A model generated the notes under the pieces. It did not search any database, was not told the origin of the DNA, and saw only the letters and a list, made by a program, of their open reading frames with translations. This document shows, piece by piece, positions 21,580-33,825 of a DNA stretch of 64,000 nucleotides; the first letter of the stretch is position 1, and each line of letters opens with the position of its first letter. The position numbers and the translations under genes were made by a program. Origin of the DNA: Porpolomopsis calyptriformis (taxonomy: Eukaryota; Basidiomycota; Agaricomycetes; Agaricales; Hygrophoraceae); contig OX621164.1 of NCBI GenBank assembly GCA_951640195.1, positions 1,469,098 through 1,533,097 on the forward strand, written 5' to 3'.

Positions 21580-24500
21580 ATGGACCCATTGCAATCATCG
21601 CAGAGCTTCGTTCGGGCTTTGAAAGCTCTTTCGAGTGCAGGGAATCCTCCAAAGATTGAAATCGCTAGACAGGCTTGGGACAACACTGTTTTCTATGTTC
21701 CTAGTAAAGGCGAGTTTATTACGGACTGGATTTTATCCAGCTTACTGAAGGAAAGAACGAATCATCCGTGAGTAATTTGCATTCCTTGTTCCACCTTCCT
21801 CTGAGGAACTGCAGCGAGGCAAATCCACTTCTAGATATTCGGTTCTGGTCTCTCCTTGCCGACATTATTTCTCCCAGAGACCCAATACCATCGACCCACC
21901 CCGCCAAAATTTGGCTCATTCCCCTCCTGAGCCGCATTTCGGTATCCCCAATTACATTTTCTTTTCTTTCACTGTTGTCTTCGTTGGACGATCAACGTCA
22001 GCAAGAACTCACTCCAACGGTTTCCCGATGTCTGGGAGTTATCTGGCCCCTTGCGGCACACAAGTTTGGTTTCGATGCACTTTCAGGCTGTTTCAGTGCT
22101 ATACTCGGAGTATTTAAACTCTGTCACAAAGACGAAAGCCTTGCGCGGATAGGTTTAATGATAACTTCCTCCTTCCAGACACTCTTGTCAAATATCTCCC
22201 ACAAAAAAAAGGTTCTCTCAGCTCCATCATCTCCAAATTCCCCAATTCACATCCACCCTTACAGTCGTGTCTCACGTTTTGGCATAGTCATTTACCAGCT
22301 TGGTTTGAATGTATCTCGAATCAGACCGGTTCCCATGGTGCTTACCACGACCTTCTCGAAGGAGCTTATTCCGCAGGAGTGGAATCAATTTTCAGTCTCG
22401 ACATCTTGCGGCAAGACCGGGCATTCAAATCCGACATTGCACTGTTTGACATCTTGGAAAGCCTCACTCAAGCTTCTCCATTGGTCGCACCTTCCATCCT
22501 CCCTCGCCTCTTCGCGTCATTTATCCAACGCATCAGACGGTATCGTTCCGTCCTATACAACCACATCCAGATTTCCAGTGACACTGAGGAATTGTGCGTG
22601 GATGCAATGGATTTTTTTGCCTCTTGCGATCAATTATTAGGCAAGATTGGCGCATGCGACAATATCTGGTCCGCAAGACTTGCTTTGCTTTCGGTCGTGG
22701 AGAAGGAGAATTTGTTCAGTGTTAGGCAATCAGAAGCCGGTCCCTCATTGAAACGGGTTGGTGAACTGGCAATCTCAGCTCTCGACCATTCCTGGGAAAG
22801 TATGTCATCGATTCTGTGAAATTTCTTTTGCACAATGATATACGATCATATGTGCAGCTGGTTCAACGCGCACCACGACATTTGCTATTGACATCCTATC
22901 AACCCTAACCCGTATTGACTACGATCTTGTCAGCCAAGTAATCCCCAACATCCTGCCAAAATTGCTCCTGGTGAGATAGAATCTTGCAATCATATCTATT
23001 ATGTTAGACTGAGTAAATTTACCAGGTAACAGAGGTTAATTCTCCAGCTTTCGGATTTTTGGACCTTCTTCTAGATTATCATATCAAGACACACACAATG
23101 CCCGTTTACATTTTCAGCCTTTTGACCGCAGTCTCGCAGTCGTTTGCTACTCCACAAGGGCCACAATATGTGTATCAGATCTCCTCTTCTGGGCCACTTT
23201 TGCTTTCTAGCCACCTCGAGAGACTTGGAAAATGCGTCCATCGTTTTCTTACCTCTCATCAAACTGTCGAAATCATCCACCACAGTTTGCAAAAAGTACA
23301 GCAGGACTGGGAACAATTTTACACTCTCGATTCTAAGGTCTCCTTCGATAACCAAGATAGGTCTCGGAAACGGAGAAAACCTGAGGCCAATACCAATCGC
23401 CTTGAAAATCCTGAAGACCTGGCAGTTTCCCTTTCTCTGTCAATCAGATTCGTGTCCGTTGTTCTGTCGTCACTTCCAGTCCACTCGACCTCTGATCCCA
23501 TGCGACATCAAGTATTCAGTTTGCTTAACGAGGCGGAGACAGCATTCATCCAAGTTTCCCTGAACGAGACGCTCGAAGTCGTACAGAATGGATGCTCTAG
23601 CGATACATGGGCAGCGCAAATCGCCACCACCGCGATCCTCCGATTATGGTGTGCTCTGAATAGAGCTTTAAAGTCTCCCTTGCGCATCTCAGATTCAAGA
23701 TTGCTAGCCAGGTTTATCAGCATCATAAAGAACGATACTATTCTTCCAGAACTTCACTTCGAGCTTGTTTGTACCATTTTGCTTTGTTTTGATCTTGTTA
23801 ATGAAGTGATCTTGTAGTTTCATGTTCTCCTCAGCTCCTGTGCAGGCGGTCATGTGGACGGTTCCGAGTTAATCATAAACAACTTGGTGGAATATCTTGG
23901 CCGAAACCTCACCACCTCCAACGTTTCTTGGTCCGGAATGCCATGTCAGTTGACGTCAGGTGAGAGCGGGAGAAAGAAAACTGCTTTGGCCCTCCTTCAG
24001 GCGTTATGTGAAAAATGGTTACCTGTTCTCGAGTACGTCGGACAATTTGACTTTTTCAGACGCTGACTGTTTGAGCAGTGGGCTTGCTTCTAAACAGCAA
24101 TTGGAGCTGCTAGTGAAGCTGATGATCAGTATCAGACCCAGCACCAACCTGTTAGTGCGCGAGCTGTGTGCAAGTGCTTGCTTTACTCAGGCATTGCGTT
24201 CAGCTTACCTCTGGGAATTGCCCAACCTAAGGCGTGAGTTGCATACTGCTCATTTTTGTAACAAAGTTGACTCTACAGGGGCCAGTTGCATTCATCTCGT
24301 TGTTCGATACCCAGACTTCGTCCCTCGATGGAGTTGACACGACCAAATCTCTAACCTTAAAGGAACGTCGCGCTTCACCAATACCCTCGGAAGAGCTGAA
24401 ACGTGCTGTCTTGACATACGATATACTTTTGTTTGCGCCAATAGAGTATCTACCACGGACACTTCGTGCAGATTTGGTCCGAAGGGCGGTATCAGCCGAC

Positions 24501-26625
24501 GTCCTCAGCTCGTCAGTTGAGGTGGACCACGCAGAACTCAACATCCATCGTTCCCTAACGATACTTAGGATCTTTCTGCAACGCGTTATTTTATACACAG
24601 GTTCAGCTGATCATCTGGTGAAATCCTTTTGCCTATTTCAGTCTGCTTCAAAATCTGACAACATGCTTTTGAAAAGTCTGAGTATTTGGAGTATCTCCTA
24701 GATCCCAAAGGTGATCTTTCGCAACCCACTCCCGAATATATGGAGGCTACCTTGGATTTGATCGAAGTCCATTTCTTGTAAGTGATATACATTCTGTTAA
24801 CGTCCCTTGCTTCCTCGCGTTTTCAGAACGTTGATGAAAGCGGGGACGAATGCTCTAACGATGTTGAAAATCATTCGCTCGTTTTCGTGCCCCTATTTTC
24901 TCGCGTCGTTATCTGAGACAGAACCGCGGCGACATCAAGTCAAAAAGTTAGCTTTAATTCGCTTCATTGATTTGATGACCAGAGTTCACCCTCCGCCCGA
25001 GTATGTGCATGAAATATATATCCCCGTTTCATCTAAACTGACCCCGGATCGATAGTTTTTCAGAAGAAAACAGGGCCTCTATGATCAGACTACAGGAATG
25101 TTTATTGACCACGAGTCTGTCGCACATGATGACGCTCACGTTTGAGAGGACCTCACTTGAGATGGTACTCATCCAGCATCAGTTCCTTGATGTATGGTAC
25201 CATGCCCTGTTATTCGGGAGGTGGTTAGAATTAAGTATGTTACGTGCTTGTCGTATTCTGCGACCTAATTGATAATCTCACATTAGGTTCCACTGCCCCC
25301 AGAGTTGGCCACCATCTGATATCGAAGATTTCTTCCTTCTATGGCTCTCACTCGACTTCTGCGTGCACCGACCCCCGATTGAAGGACACAGGTGTTGCAG
25401 TCTTGGCGATCCTTTTCGAAGAATTCTACCATTTGCCTGAGAATGACCGCTTGTCACATCTGGAAACTGTCTTTGCGGCTTGTGTATCATTTTCTCAGAT
25501 CTGCGGATCAGATGGTGAGAGTTTGAAGGTATGGCTCGCCTATTTTAACCTTAACATTAGGTCGGAAGAAATTGGAGTTTCACTTGTCCAAGTCCTGCAA
25601 ATTCGTCACCGCCTCTGAATTCTCTCATGTTTTGGATCTCATCATGGCGGCTCTTTCAAATATCAACGAATCTTCTGAAAGCCTGTCCAGTTTGCTTCAA
25701 ATGTTGACCTTGCTACTGCACGAAGCACCACAAAGTAAACACACATTTTATTGCTTAATACCATTTCACACCATTCTCTAGACACCCTAAAATTCCTCCA
25801 AGCATCTGCGACTCGATGCTTCAACCTTTTTACAAACCGTTACGTGTTTACCTCGGGGCCAATCTATCTGCACCTTGGAGTTTTAAAATTTATAGCTGAA
25901 CATTGCTCTGATCGAGTGGGTTTTACGATTCAAATCGGTGCAATTGGATGGATATTCAACCTTTTCAGCCAGCTGCTTTGCGTGCGATCGACATAGGTAG
26001 CATCCTTTCGCTGGTGTCTAAGACGCTTGCTGGATCTCACAACCACGACGAAAAGACCTCAACAGTGGTCTTCCACCAGCTCGTGACAATTATCGGCTCC
26101 CTGATCCGTCTCCGTAGAGACTTGGTCATTCACACGTTGCCACATCTGTGTATGGTTTTGCGACAGTTGATATCGATGGTCCGGCACCTCCGCCCGCAAC
26201 TTGGGGCAAAACAAAGCAGGCTTGTCACAGACACACTACCAAAATGGATCAATGCAAATGACCCTCTCACCCCAGAGGAGGTTAAGGCCTTGACACGACT
26301 TCTGGAAGCACTTTCTGCCAAGACTGTCCCAAAAAATCACTCGTTCTCCGTAGGCAACCAAAAGGCAGAGTCACTTGCCAAAGCTTTCTCCAGATATGCG
26401 CCTTCAGTCCTGCTTGCGTACATCGACGCCATGAATGATCCTCTGTGTATCATCCCATTCGAGCTGAGGAAAGAGCTTCAGCCAGGGCTTTTCTCACTCT
26501 GTGATATGTTGAACGAACACAGCCGAGATTCTCTGATGGTGTCTTCGTTGGATCCGGGCAGAAAAGCCACCCTCAAATCACTCTGGAGGGAATATGAGAA
26601 GCAAAAGTATATTGGGAAAGGTTAG
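21580..26625 (+). CDS. URB2: Nucleolar pre-ribosomal assembly protein Urb2/Npa2
   Basis: Large helical-repeat protein needed for 27S pre-rRNA processing and early 60S assembly in the nucleolus (family knowledge). The start MDPLQSSQSFVRALKALSS is at 21580. Many exons (I count at least twelve) encode an alpha-helical protein of about 1,450-1,500 aa, low in recognisable motifs as is usual for Urb2. The family domain is at the C-terminus: VVFHQLVTIIGSLIRLRRD, ALTRLLEALSAKTV, YAPSVLLAYIDAM and the closing SLDPGRKATLKSLWREYEKQ. The last part matches the Urb2 C-terminal signature (LDPxxRxxLKxLYxxYxK). A long A-rich stretch at 22201-22212 lies in an exon near SHKKK. Identification rests mainly on the C-terminus; length and helical character agree. 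Confidence 0.82.
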
Positions 26626-26762
26626 ACGATCAATAGTAACTAAAAATACATACATGACGATCCAGTGATCATCCATTTGCCACTCCACATCCAACATGCC
26701 CTGGGTTGTGCGGCAAAATCAAACCATTGAATCAAGTCATCGTTTTTCTTCGACGCGGATGT

Positions 26763-28368
26763 CTATCCTCCATACATAGATCCTTTTAGTTGGACATTGG
26801 TCCGCACAAATCCTCTTTTCTTCTTTTCCTCTGCAAGTTCTTTAACAACGGCGATGAAATCGTCAACTGCGTGTTGCGTCGTCTGGATATGTACGACAAC
26901 GCGAGCTCCGCGTGTGAGTGTTAATGGTTCCGGAAGTTTGCTTGCTCTTTCGGCAATTTCTTGGAAATCAAGTCCAATGGGCGATGGATTGTAGAAAAAC
27001 TGAACGTCGACATTAGAGAAGCAAACCAGCATGGAACGGGACATACCATGCACGTCTCCGCAGGGCTAACAATTTCCATACCAATTTCCCGAAGCCCCCG
27101 TTCAAGATATCGGGTTAGAGTATGGACCGCCGGTAGAAGTGGAAAATTGTGAGTCAGAGCGTAAGCAGCACACCCTGCCAATATGCCCGTTTGTCTCATG
27201 CCTCCCCCAAACAGCTTCCGCAACCAACGTGCCCTGGTTATGAATTCGTTCGTGCCGGCCAAACAGGATCCAACCGGAGCACCTACATACGGGACGAATG
27301 TTAGCTTATCTTCGCAACCTGGAACATCACAATTACCTAGTCCCTTGCTAAAACACATATTAACGGAATCAAAGGGTTCACAGAGTTCCTTTATTGGCAT
27401 TGCGGTCGATGCAGCGACATGCCAAATACGTGCACCGTCGAGGTGCATCTTTACCCTTTGGGAGCGAGCAAACTCAGATATGGCAATTATTTCACTCTGG
27501 GGCATAATTGTTCCGTTGAGAGTGTTCTCGACAGTGATCAATTCCGTCGGTGCACTGTCGGCAATCAGAGGGATACCACCTTAGCGAACATGAAATGGGT
27601 TACGAATGAACGTCGGTCCCTGTCACGACAGAAGTTTGGACATCAGAAAGGGTTATGTGATGCCCTAGACTTGGAAATCAGTATCGAAGGGAAAAAGAAA
27701 AGTCCTTCGCACCGTTATCTGGGATGACGGGTATCAAAGAAGCACCGGAGTGAAAGGCGGCCCCACCAGCCTCATGCCTGACCAGTAAAATAAGTCAATA
27801 CAAACTTTCGCAATAGATTTTGATGCGTACAGATATATGTGTGCACGGTGATCAACCAAAACAGAGTATGGAGGTTGCTTTAGATGAGCACGTATAGCAA
27901 GCTGGTTTGACATGGTCGCGGAGGGCACGAATAATGCCGATTCTTTCCCGGTCAACCGTGCGATGTGGTCTTCGAGAGCGTTCGTTGATGGCTCAGTGTC
28001 ATAGACGTCGTCACCAAGGGAAGCTTGTACGGCGTAGGAGTACATCTCCTTGGTTGGCACTGTATAGATCGGTCCTTCAGAGTCGGCCGATCCAGTGATG
28101 TTGAGGAATTACCTGTGATGGTATCGGCTGGGTCCACCATCAGAAAGAGAAATCGCGTCTCAGATCACAACTTACATATGAAACTCCTGGAAACTTGCTT
28201 TCTTTGAGCTTCATTATCAAGACTGGGTGTCTTGGACAAAACGTCCACCTTGACTTGATTGGCGATGGCCACTTGGCGATTGTATAAAGAAGTCAGGGAC
28301 CGAGACGGTGTTAGCTGGGGACGGGGATGGAGAATAAAGTGTCTTGGGTGAATTCTTGCAGACAGCAT
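26763..28368 (-). CDS. GLY1: Low-specificity L-threonine aldolase (PLP enzyme)
   Basis: Cleaves threonine or allo-threonine to glycine and acetaldehyde. The start is at 28366-28368, with a basic N-terminus (ARIHPRHFILHPRPQL) that may target mitochondria. Splicing at a perfect GTAAGT donor joins SRSFI to SDTITVPTKEMYSYAVQ, restoring the family N-terminal motif. Then ASLGDDVYDTEPSTNALE, GKESALFVPSATMSNQLA, the PLP-binding MHLDGARIWHVA, and SVNMCFSKGLGAPVGS (after removing an intron) with the catalytic Lys in SKGLG. LFGGGMRQTGILAG follows and the C-terminus ends LKGSMYGG. About eight exons. Divergent from the small zinc-finger gene, 67 bp between start codons. Confidence 0.95.
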
Positions 28369-28389
28369 CTTTCAGATCAAGTCAAGCGA

Positions 28390-28397
28390 TCACATGA
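28390..28397. promoter_or_regulatory. TCACATGA site in GLY1 / ZNF706-like divergent promoter
   Basis: An 8-bp E-box variant in the 67 bp between the two start codons. The same octamer lies upstream of MPH1. Function is inferred from resemblance to bHLH sites only. Confidence 0.3.
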
Positions 28398-28435
28398 CTA
28401 TTTACAGTTTCCTCGTTCTCGCCGTCCTCATCGAT

Positions 28436-28813
28436 ATGGGTAACGTGAGTGTTCACGCTAACAGTTCTGTTCTGACAGCTCATCTCTTGGCAGGGTGCTA
28501 AAGCACAGCAGAAACGACAACGAAACCAACAAAAGAACACTGGAGGCTCTAAAAGCCAAGCAAAAGTCAATGAAACTGCAAGGAGCATCATCTGCGCGAC
28601 TTGCAAACAATCATTTGTCAGTTTTCGTCTGGTATATCGCGTCGACCAGTGTTCTCATTCCCTGCAGCTCGTCACAGTGCGCCAGCCCGAGTATGTCCCC
28701 AGCAGTCTCATTTCGTTACGGTTGATATCTGTATGTTGTCTAGATTGGAAGTACATGCACAGAACAAGCATTCAATGACCTCCGCTGACTGTTTTCCTGG
28801 AGTCACTAAATAA
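28436..28813 (+). CDS. Small zinc-finger protein, ZNF706/At2g23090-like
   Basis: 74-aa protein built from four exons: 28436-28444 (9 nt), 28494-28616, 28668-28690 (23 nt) and 28744-28813. Spliced, it reads MGNGAKAQQKRQRNQQKNTG, then SIICATCKQSFLVTVRQPEL and EVHAQNKHSMTSADCFPG. This is the conserved eukaryotic family with a 4F5/SERF-like basic N-terminus and a C2H2 finger (Cys-x2-Cys ... His-x4-His). The human relative ZNF706 is a small nuclear factor; function in fungi is not established. The gene is only recognisable after splicing. It shares a 67-bp promoter interval with GLY1, which contains TCACATGA. Confidence 0.9.
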
Positions 28814-28924
28814 ACCGTGTTTTCAATCTTTTCGCATATAATTTCGTTGAGTACTCACATCGCCTGCAGTAGAGGGATTGATTGTAATTGTCTAGTGCAA
28901 ATGCCATCGATATCTACACCTATA

Positions 28925-29338
28925 CTATAGTGACCCAAAAGCACTTGGGCTACTGGTGTTAGCAGCCCCTCTGGTCTGTAACTTTTCTCCCACTTTCTTC
29001 TGAACTTCGTTGAACTTTGCTACACATCTATCAATGCACACGCTTTCCCCCTTATTCAACTCTCCCTCCGAATAGCGTGCGCTGATGCACTTGGTATGAC
29101 ATGACCTAATAGAATGCAAAATATATAATGCTCGTTGAGAGGAACGCTTTTGGCAGACTCACGCAACCATACGGTTAAAGAAATCCGTAACCGTGTCCAA
29201 TCTGAAGTCCGAGAGACGTCAAATCAGTTCAGTGATGATCCAAGAGAAAGCTCACTCTGTGGTGGCCATTTCTATCCGGTCGGTGTTCACACCGCCTGAT
29301 TGACTGGTAGAATTTCCACCAATCCCAAGAAACGACAT
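28925..29338 (-). CDS. TIM10: Mitochondrial intermembrane-space chaperone Tim10
   Basis: Small TIM that with Tim9 escorts hydrophobic precursors across the intermembrane space to TIM22 (family knowledge). Three exons from ATG 29336-29338. Exon 1: MSFLGIGGNSTSQSGGVN, TDRIEMATTE. Exon 2: LDTVTDFFNRMVA. Exon 3: CHTKCISARYSEGELNKGES, then VCIDRCVAKF. The twin CX3C motifs (CHTKC and CIDRC) are complete and correctly spaced, so both disulfides of the fold are possible. The C-terminus is about 10 residues longer than in yeast, about 100 aa in all. Divergent from UTP4 (132 bp between starts). Confidence 0.95.
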
Positions 29339-29470
29339 TGTGAGCACGTTCGCGTAGTGAGGCCGATGAGGGTGGAGTGAAGCCTTGGAGATGTCCAGTG
29401 GCGGTCAACAGAAACTAATTTTGCCGCGCGTGAATTGTGTCAGCACAACTTCGTTGCGGATTCGTATGAA

Positions 29471-32410
29471 ATGGGGGAGGGCACGACACTCACCGTACAT
29501 CGTTGCAGATTCGTTGACTTCAATCCCTCCGCAATATCTGCTTTGGCTTTTCCACCTTTCCCCCCTCCTTCGACCCAAAGCAAAAAGTCGGCGTCTGGAA
29601 GACAACCTCTCAAATTCGGGACGTTAGCAGTCGGTCGTGCCAATGGAAACATCGATCTTTGCGAATGGACAGGCCCTGATCGTCAGAATCCATCTCCTCA
29701 GGCTTGGGTGACCCGAAAGGTGAATGCAGGTCATATATTCAATCCGTCATTCTACTTACTTTCGTTCTGTCGTCGCCGCAGACTCTCCTCGGCCCTTTCC
29801 CATCAAAAGTAGACTCTCTTACTTTTTCCATACGATTTCCAGATAATTTGAGCCCTGATGAAGTTCCCTCCACCTCTGCTTTACGGTTGTTCAGTGCTGG
29901 AGGCGGAAGCGATTTAACTGAGTGGGATATGGGGCGTGGTTGTGTCCGGGTATGCCCATTTAACCTCTAGTTTCAAGATTTCCAGTTGACATCACTCAGC
30001 GGACGATCGGTTCTCAAGGGGGCGCGATTTGGTCTCTCGCCGTCAACCCCACTTCCACTTTACTTGCACTTGGATGCGAGGACGGTTCTGTCCGGCTCCT
30101 GTCATTAATACTAGACTCATTAACGCACCACCGTCGATTCGACAGAGCCAGATGCCGATTGTTGAGCATCGCGTGGGGCCCACCGCTACCCCAGCGAGCC
30201 ACAGAACAGAGGCCAAATTCAGAAGACTCTAGCGAGGATGACAACGACTGCGATGCTTGGTGTGACTCTTGGCTAGTCACTGGCGGTTCAGATAGCAGTT
30301 TGACAAAGTGGGATGTATCTTCTGGCAGAGCAATAGACAGGATGAAGGTAGACAAAATGCGTGGGGAACGAACGTTGGTCTGGGCAGTTGGTGTACTTCG
30401 GTGACTCTTTTATCTTCATTGCTGAGTTCACGGGTTGATCTCTCTATACCGCACAGGGATGGCACAATTGTTTCAGGAGATTCGCTTGGAATGGTGAAAT
30501 TCTGGGATCCTCGAACTTGCACCCAACTTCAGAGTTTTCAGGGTCACAGTGCGGACGTCCTCTGCCTTTCAGTCGGTCCAGTACGTGCAAGCTTGTTGTC
30601 GCGACTTTCTTGCGACTGAAATTTTCCAGGACGGTGCAACGGTCTATACCTCAGGCATTGACCAAAAGATTTCCCAATTCTCCCTTGTGAAGACGTCGGC
30701 TGCTGGAGACTTAGCATTGTCAAGTCTCTATCCTCTTCATCGTTGGGTGCAATCTATATCCCGCCGGTTACATTCTCACGATGTCCGTGCCCTTCAGACC
30801 TGGCCGCCCCACACCACATTTCCACAATCACACCAACGACACTCCCCCATAGAAATGGCCCCCATTTTGGCTTCTGCCGGGCTCGATATGTCTGTTATTC
30901 TCACTCCAGCAGCACTTCCAGACAGTACAGTGGTCCATGTGAAAAATCCGCTGTGCACCAGTACAGAGTCGACATTCGAATTGTCGTATCAGAGTCGACT
31001 GGCTTATACTTGTGGTCCTTCGTCTTCCAATGCTGTACGAGTTGCACCGAAGGCTCGGTTTGTATCGTGTATGCGAGACAGAAGTTTGAGCCTATGGAAA
31101 ATCTTTCGGAAACAAACTTTCGATGAAAATTTGGAGAATGGACCTCAAGAACAACTGAATGATGGCGGGTGGGAGAAGGTCCTTGACATGGAATTCAATG
31201 TACACACGAATCTTGTTGCTAGCGCCATCTCCGACAACGGACGGTACCTGGTTGTTTCTGACTTGTACGAGACGAAACTATTCATGATAGCGAACAATGT
31301 GAGTATCTCCACTGTACTCCCAATCGACTAACTGAGAAGCGGTATTCACAAGGACAGCCCCAAACCCAGACGGATACGGAACTTCACCAACATCCTGCGA
31401 TCACATCTCGCGGATTCTTCAGCCCCAACCGGGGGATTAGCTTTTGCCTTTACTCCCGACTCGTCTAAACTTATCATGGCAACCGCGGTTTCCGCACATG
31501 TGCTCGTAATCGATCTTGAAGGCGATGAGAAAACTCCCAGTGTCTTGCGAAGATTTGATCACCACCGACGAAGCTCTGTTGTGGGCGATCGGGCTATGAA
31601 GGGCCGACACAGTCGCGAAGATGTTGAAACTGCTGTCTCTGATAGTGAAATCAACTCCACGCCAATTGCTATCAATATCTTGCGGCTGGCTGTCAGCAGT
31701 GACAGCCAATGGCTTGCTTCATCTGACGATCACTCTCAGACTCATATTTTCAACTTGGACTCTGTGCAGGTAAATTTTTATCTTGCTATCCCGAACCATC
31801 TCATCAACATAACCATCAGCATCATTGTACATTACCGTCTTTCCCTCATCCTGCGCAGGCTCTTTGCTTTGACCCCTCACATCCAGACATCCTGATCCTG
31901 GGTTTCCCTAATAACACTCTTCAAATATTCAACGTCGAATTGCGTCAATTCCCCGCTTGGTCTAAACATCTCTCCAACACACTCCCTAAACGATTCACGC
32001 AATCGCACGACCCAATCCTTGGTATAACCTTCGATCCCGCAGCGGTAGAAGCCTCCCAACTCGCTCCTGCACCGAGCCAAGCGTTGTTCTGGGGTTCGAC
32101 CTGGATATGTAAAGTAACACTGGACGACACTCTGGCGGCGAGCAAATCCGCGAAGAAACGGCGGCGGGAGAACATGAAACATTCAGCTCCTGTCCCACCA
32201 CTGGGGCCCTCTTTTGTGACACCCACCGAAAAAATTGAAATCTCCCTGAACGAGCACTCGCGGGATTTCAAAATGCTCACTCACTTCCGACCCATTCTTT
32301 GCGTTGACTTTTTATCTCCCGGGGAATTGGTCGTGGTAGAACGGCCATTAGTAGACGTTCTCGTAAATCTCCCGCCAGCCTACTTCATACAAAAGTATGG
32401 GACATCATGA
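29471..32410 (+). CDS. UTP4: U3 snoRNP / t-UTP subunit Utp4 (Cirhin homologue)
   Basis: WD40 protein of the UTP-A (t-UTP) complex that binds the 5' ETS of pre-rRNA and starts 90S assembly in the nucleolus. The ATG at 29471 gives MGEGTTLTVHRCRFVDFNPS, the typical Utp4 N-terminus; earlier in-frame codons are not ATG. WD units follow: KFGTLAVGRANGNIDLCEWT, a DDNDCDAWCDSWLVTGGSDS unit, TIVSGDSLGMVKFWDPRTC, and later APILASAGLDMSVILT. The second propeller includes LDMEFNVHTNLVASAISDNG. The C-terminus reads FRPILCVDFLSPGELVVVER, PLVDVLVNLPPAYFIQKYG, the Utp4/Cirhin end. About nine exons with short introns. Confidence 0.93.
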
Positions 32411-32512
32411 CATTATGTTCCGTGTTGAAAAAGGACAATATATACTCTTGAAGATTCGTAAAGCTACAACAGGAGTGCGTGAATATAATGATAGTTGCGA
32501 GGCCTGTGGGAT

Positions 32513-33475
32513 TTATTTTCTAGTATCTGATTTTGCTACCAAAGATGTTGATGCGCCTCGCGTCTGAGGACCACTGCAACAAAATATGAGCGCACGCGTA
32601 AAAGTCAATGAAGACTGCGTACTTCAATAAGGACAGGTACAAGGTCCAAAAGACACCGCAAGTGGACTGAAATGGCACTCTGTATGGTAATGGCATATAC
32701 CGGAAATTAATGAGCTAACGGTATTAGTCCAGGGTAATATCATTATTAACAACTCGGACGATTCGTGCAAGAACAAACCTGAGCGACTGGCCACACGCTC
32801 CAGTTTGCCAGAAGGGCTGGTTGATAAATGTCTCCATATTTCTGGCGGAGTTGTTTCAAGCCACGACCTTCCATAATTCCCATAGAACCGACGAAAAAGG
32901 CGAGCTGTCATACGGTCATCAATTGCCTCCATACGTGGTCACCGCTGAACAGATACGCACACCCAACGGGGCCCTTCGATAATATATGAGATAGTGTTGT
33001 GTGTGGGGGGTGATGGACTTACATGACCAGTTGATCACACACAACTCTCTTCGAGAGAGCTTTCAAGCTAACGTTTTGGATTCCCCTCCCATTCAAAGCT
33101 CTCAAAGGAAATTGCCTTTCCAAAAAAACATTCCAACACCCGATGAGAGGAGCTGTTTTAAACGGGTGACTACCGGTTACCCTTGGTAGTTGAAGGGCAC
33201 ACTAGGAGACTCACAGATTGCAACACCGAAACAGAAGAAACGCAGAGTACGAAGAAAATCGTATTCTCGATAATTCCAAGGTTTCTTGTGAAGCTGTCGA
33301 AAGTTGGTTCCAAAGTTCAGAAAAGACGACTAGGAGAGGATCTCACCAAAATCTGTGATATCTGGGCGACAGAGTCTCCGAGAACGTTGAAGAAGCCGCC
33401 TGTAACGGCAAGAGTGGCATGAGGATGAGTCTTGAAAGATTGTTGGTAGACCCGGGTTATGGTAAGACTTGTCAT
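32513..33475 (-). CDS. Mpv17/PMP22 family membrane protein
   Basis: Four-helix integral membrane protein of mitochondria or peroxisomes, relative of Sym1/Mpv17, thought to form a channel (family knowledge). The gene is split so finely that no single exon is obvious. ATG at 33473-33475: VYQQSFKTHPHATLAVTGG, FFNVLGDSVAQ. Next exon EYDFLRTLRFFCFGVAIS, joined to PLIGCWNVFLERQFPLR. Then LAFFVGSMGIMEGRGLKQLR, KYGDIYQPALLANWSVWP, LINFRYMPLPYRVPFQST and CGVFWTLYLSLLN. NWxVWP, NFRYMPLPYRVPF and CGVFWTLYLSLLN are Mpv17 signatures. The stop after a short hydrophilic tail is at 32513-32515. About seven exons. The first G of the usual GRW motif is present but Arg is Cys (GCW). Confidence 0.88.
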
Positions 33476-33825
33476 AGCGAGAGGAGAGTGGTTTACCCCT
33501 ATAGTATGCCAGCCATGTTAATCCGCCAGGGAGCCAGAGGTGGAGTCGATCGAAATCAAAGCACGTGATAGAAATACAGTATAAATCTCATAGCTATGCA
33601 ATTTGGCTGCGAGGTCCTAGCCAAAACCTATGCATTATGACTACGTATTTCCTTTTACTAGTCGCCAACGACGTAAGGGTGTGATTAAATTTATGAGTCA
33701 AGACTGAGAGTTGCAAATTCTATTCATCTGACATACATGTGAATGTGATACCCTGTCGGGATGGTTGGACCATTTAAATTGACAGAAGTGGCACCGAAAA
33801 ACGTAAAAGACCAGTAGGCAGGTAT
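33476..33825. other. Intergenic region with CACGTG E-box
   Basis: 350 bp upstream of the Mpv17 gene and downstream of the PTH2-like gene. Contains the palindrome CACGTG at 33562-33567, about 90 bp before the Mpv17 start, a plausible promoter position. No coding frame or repeat seen. Confidence 0.5.

Noticed and set aside
32624..32932. 102-codon - strand frame starting MEAIDDRMTARLF
   Set aside because: It is a shifted frame of an Mpv17 family exon; the correct frame reads LAFFVGSMGIMEGRG.
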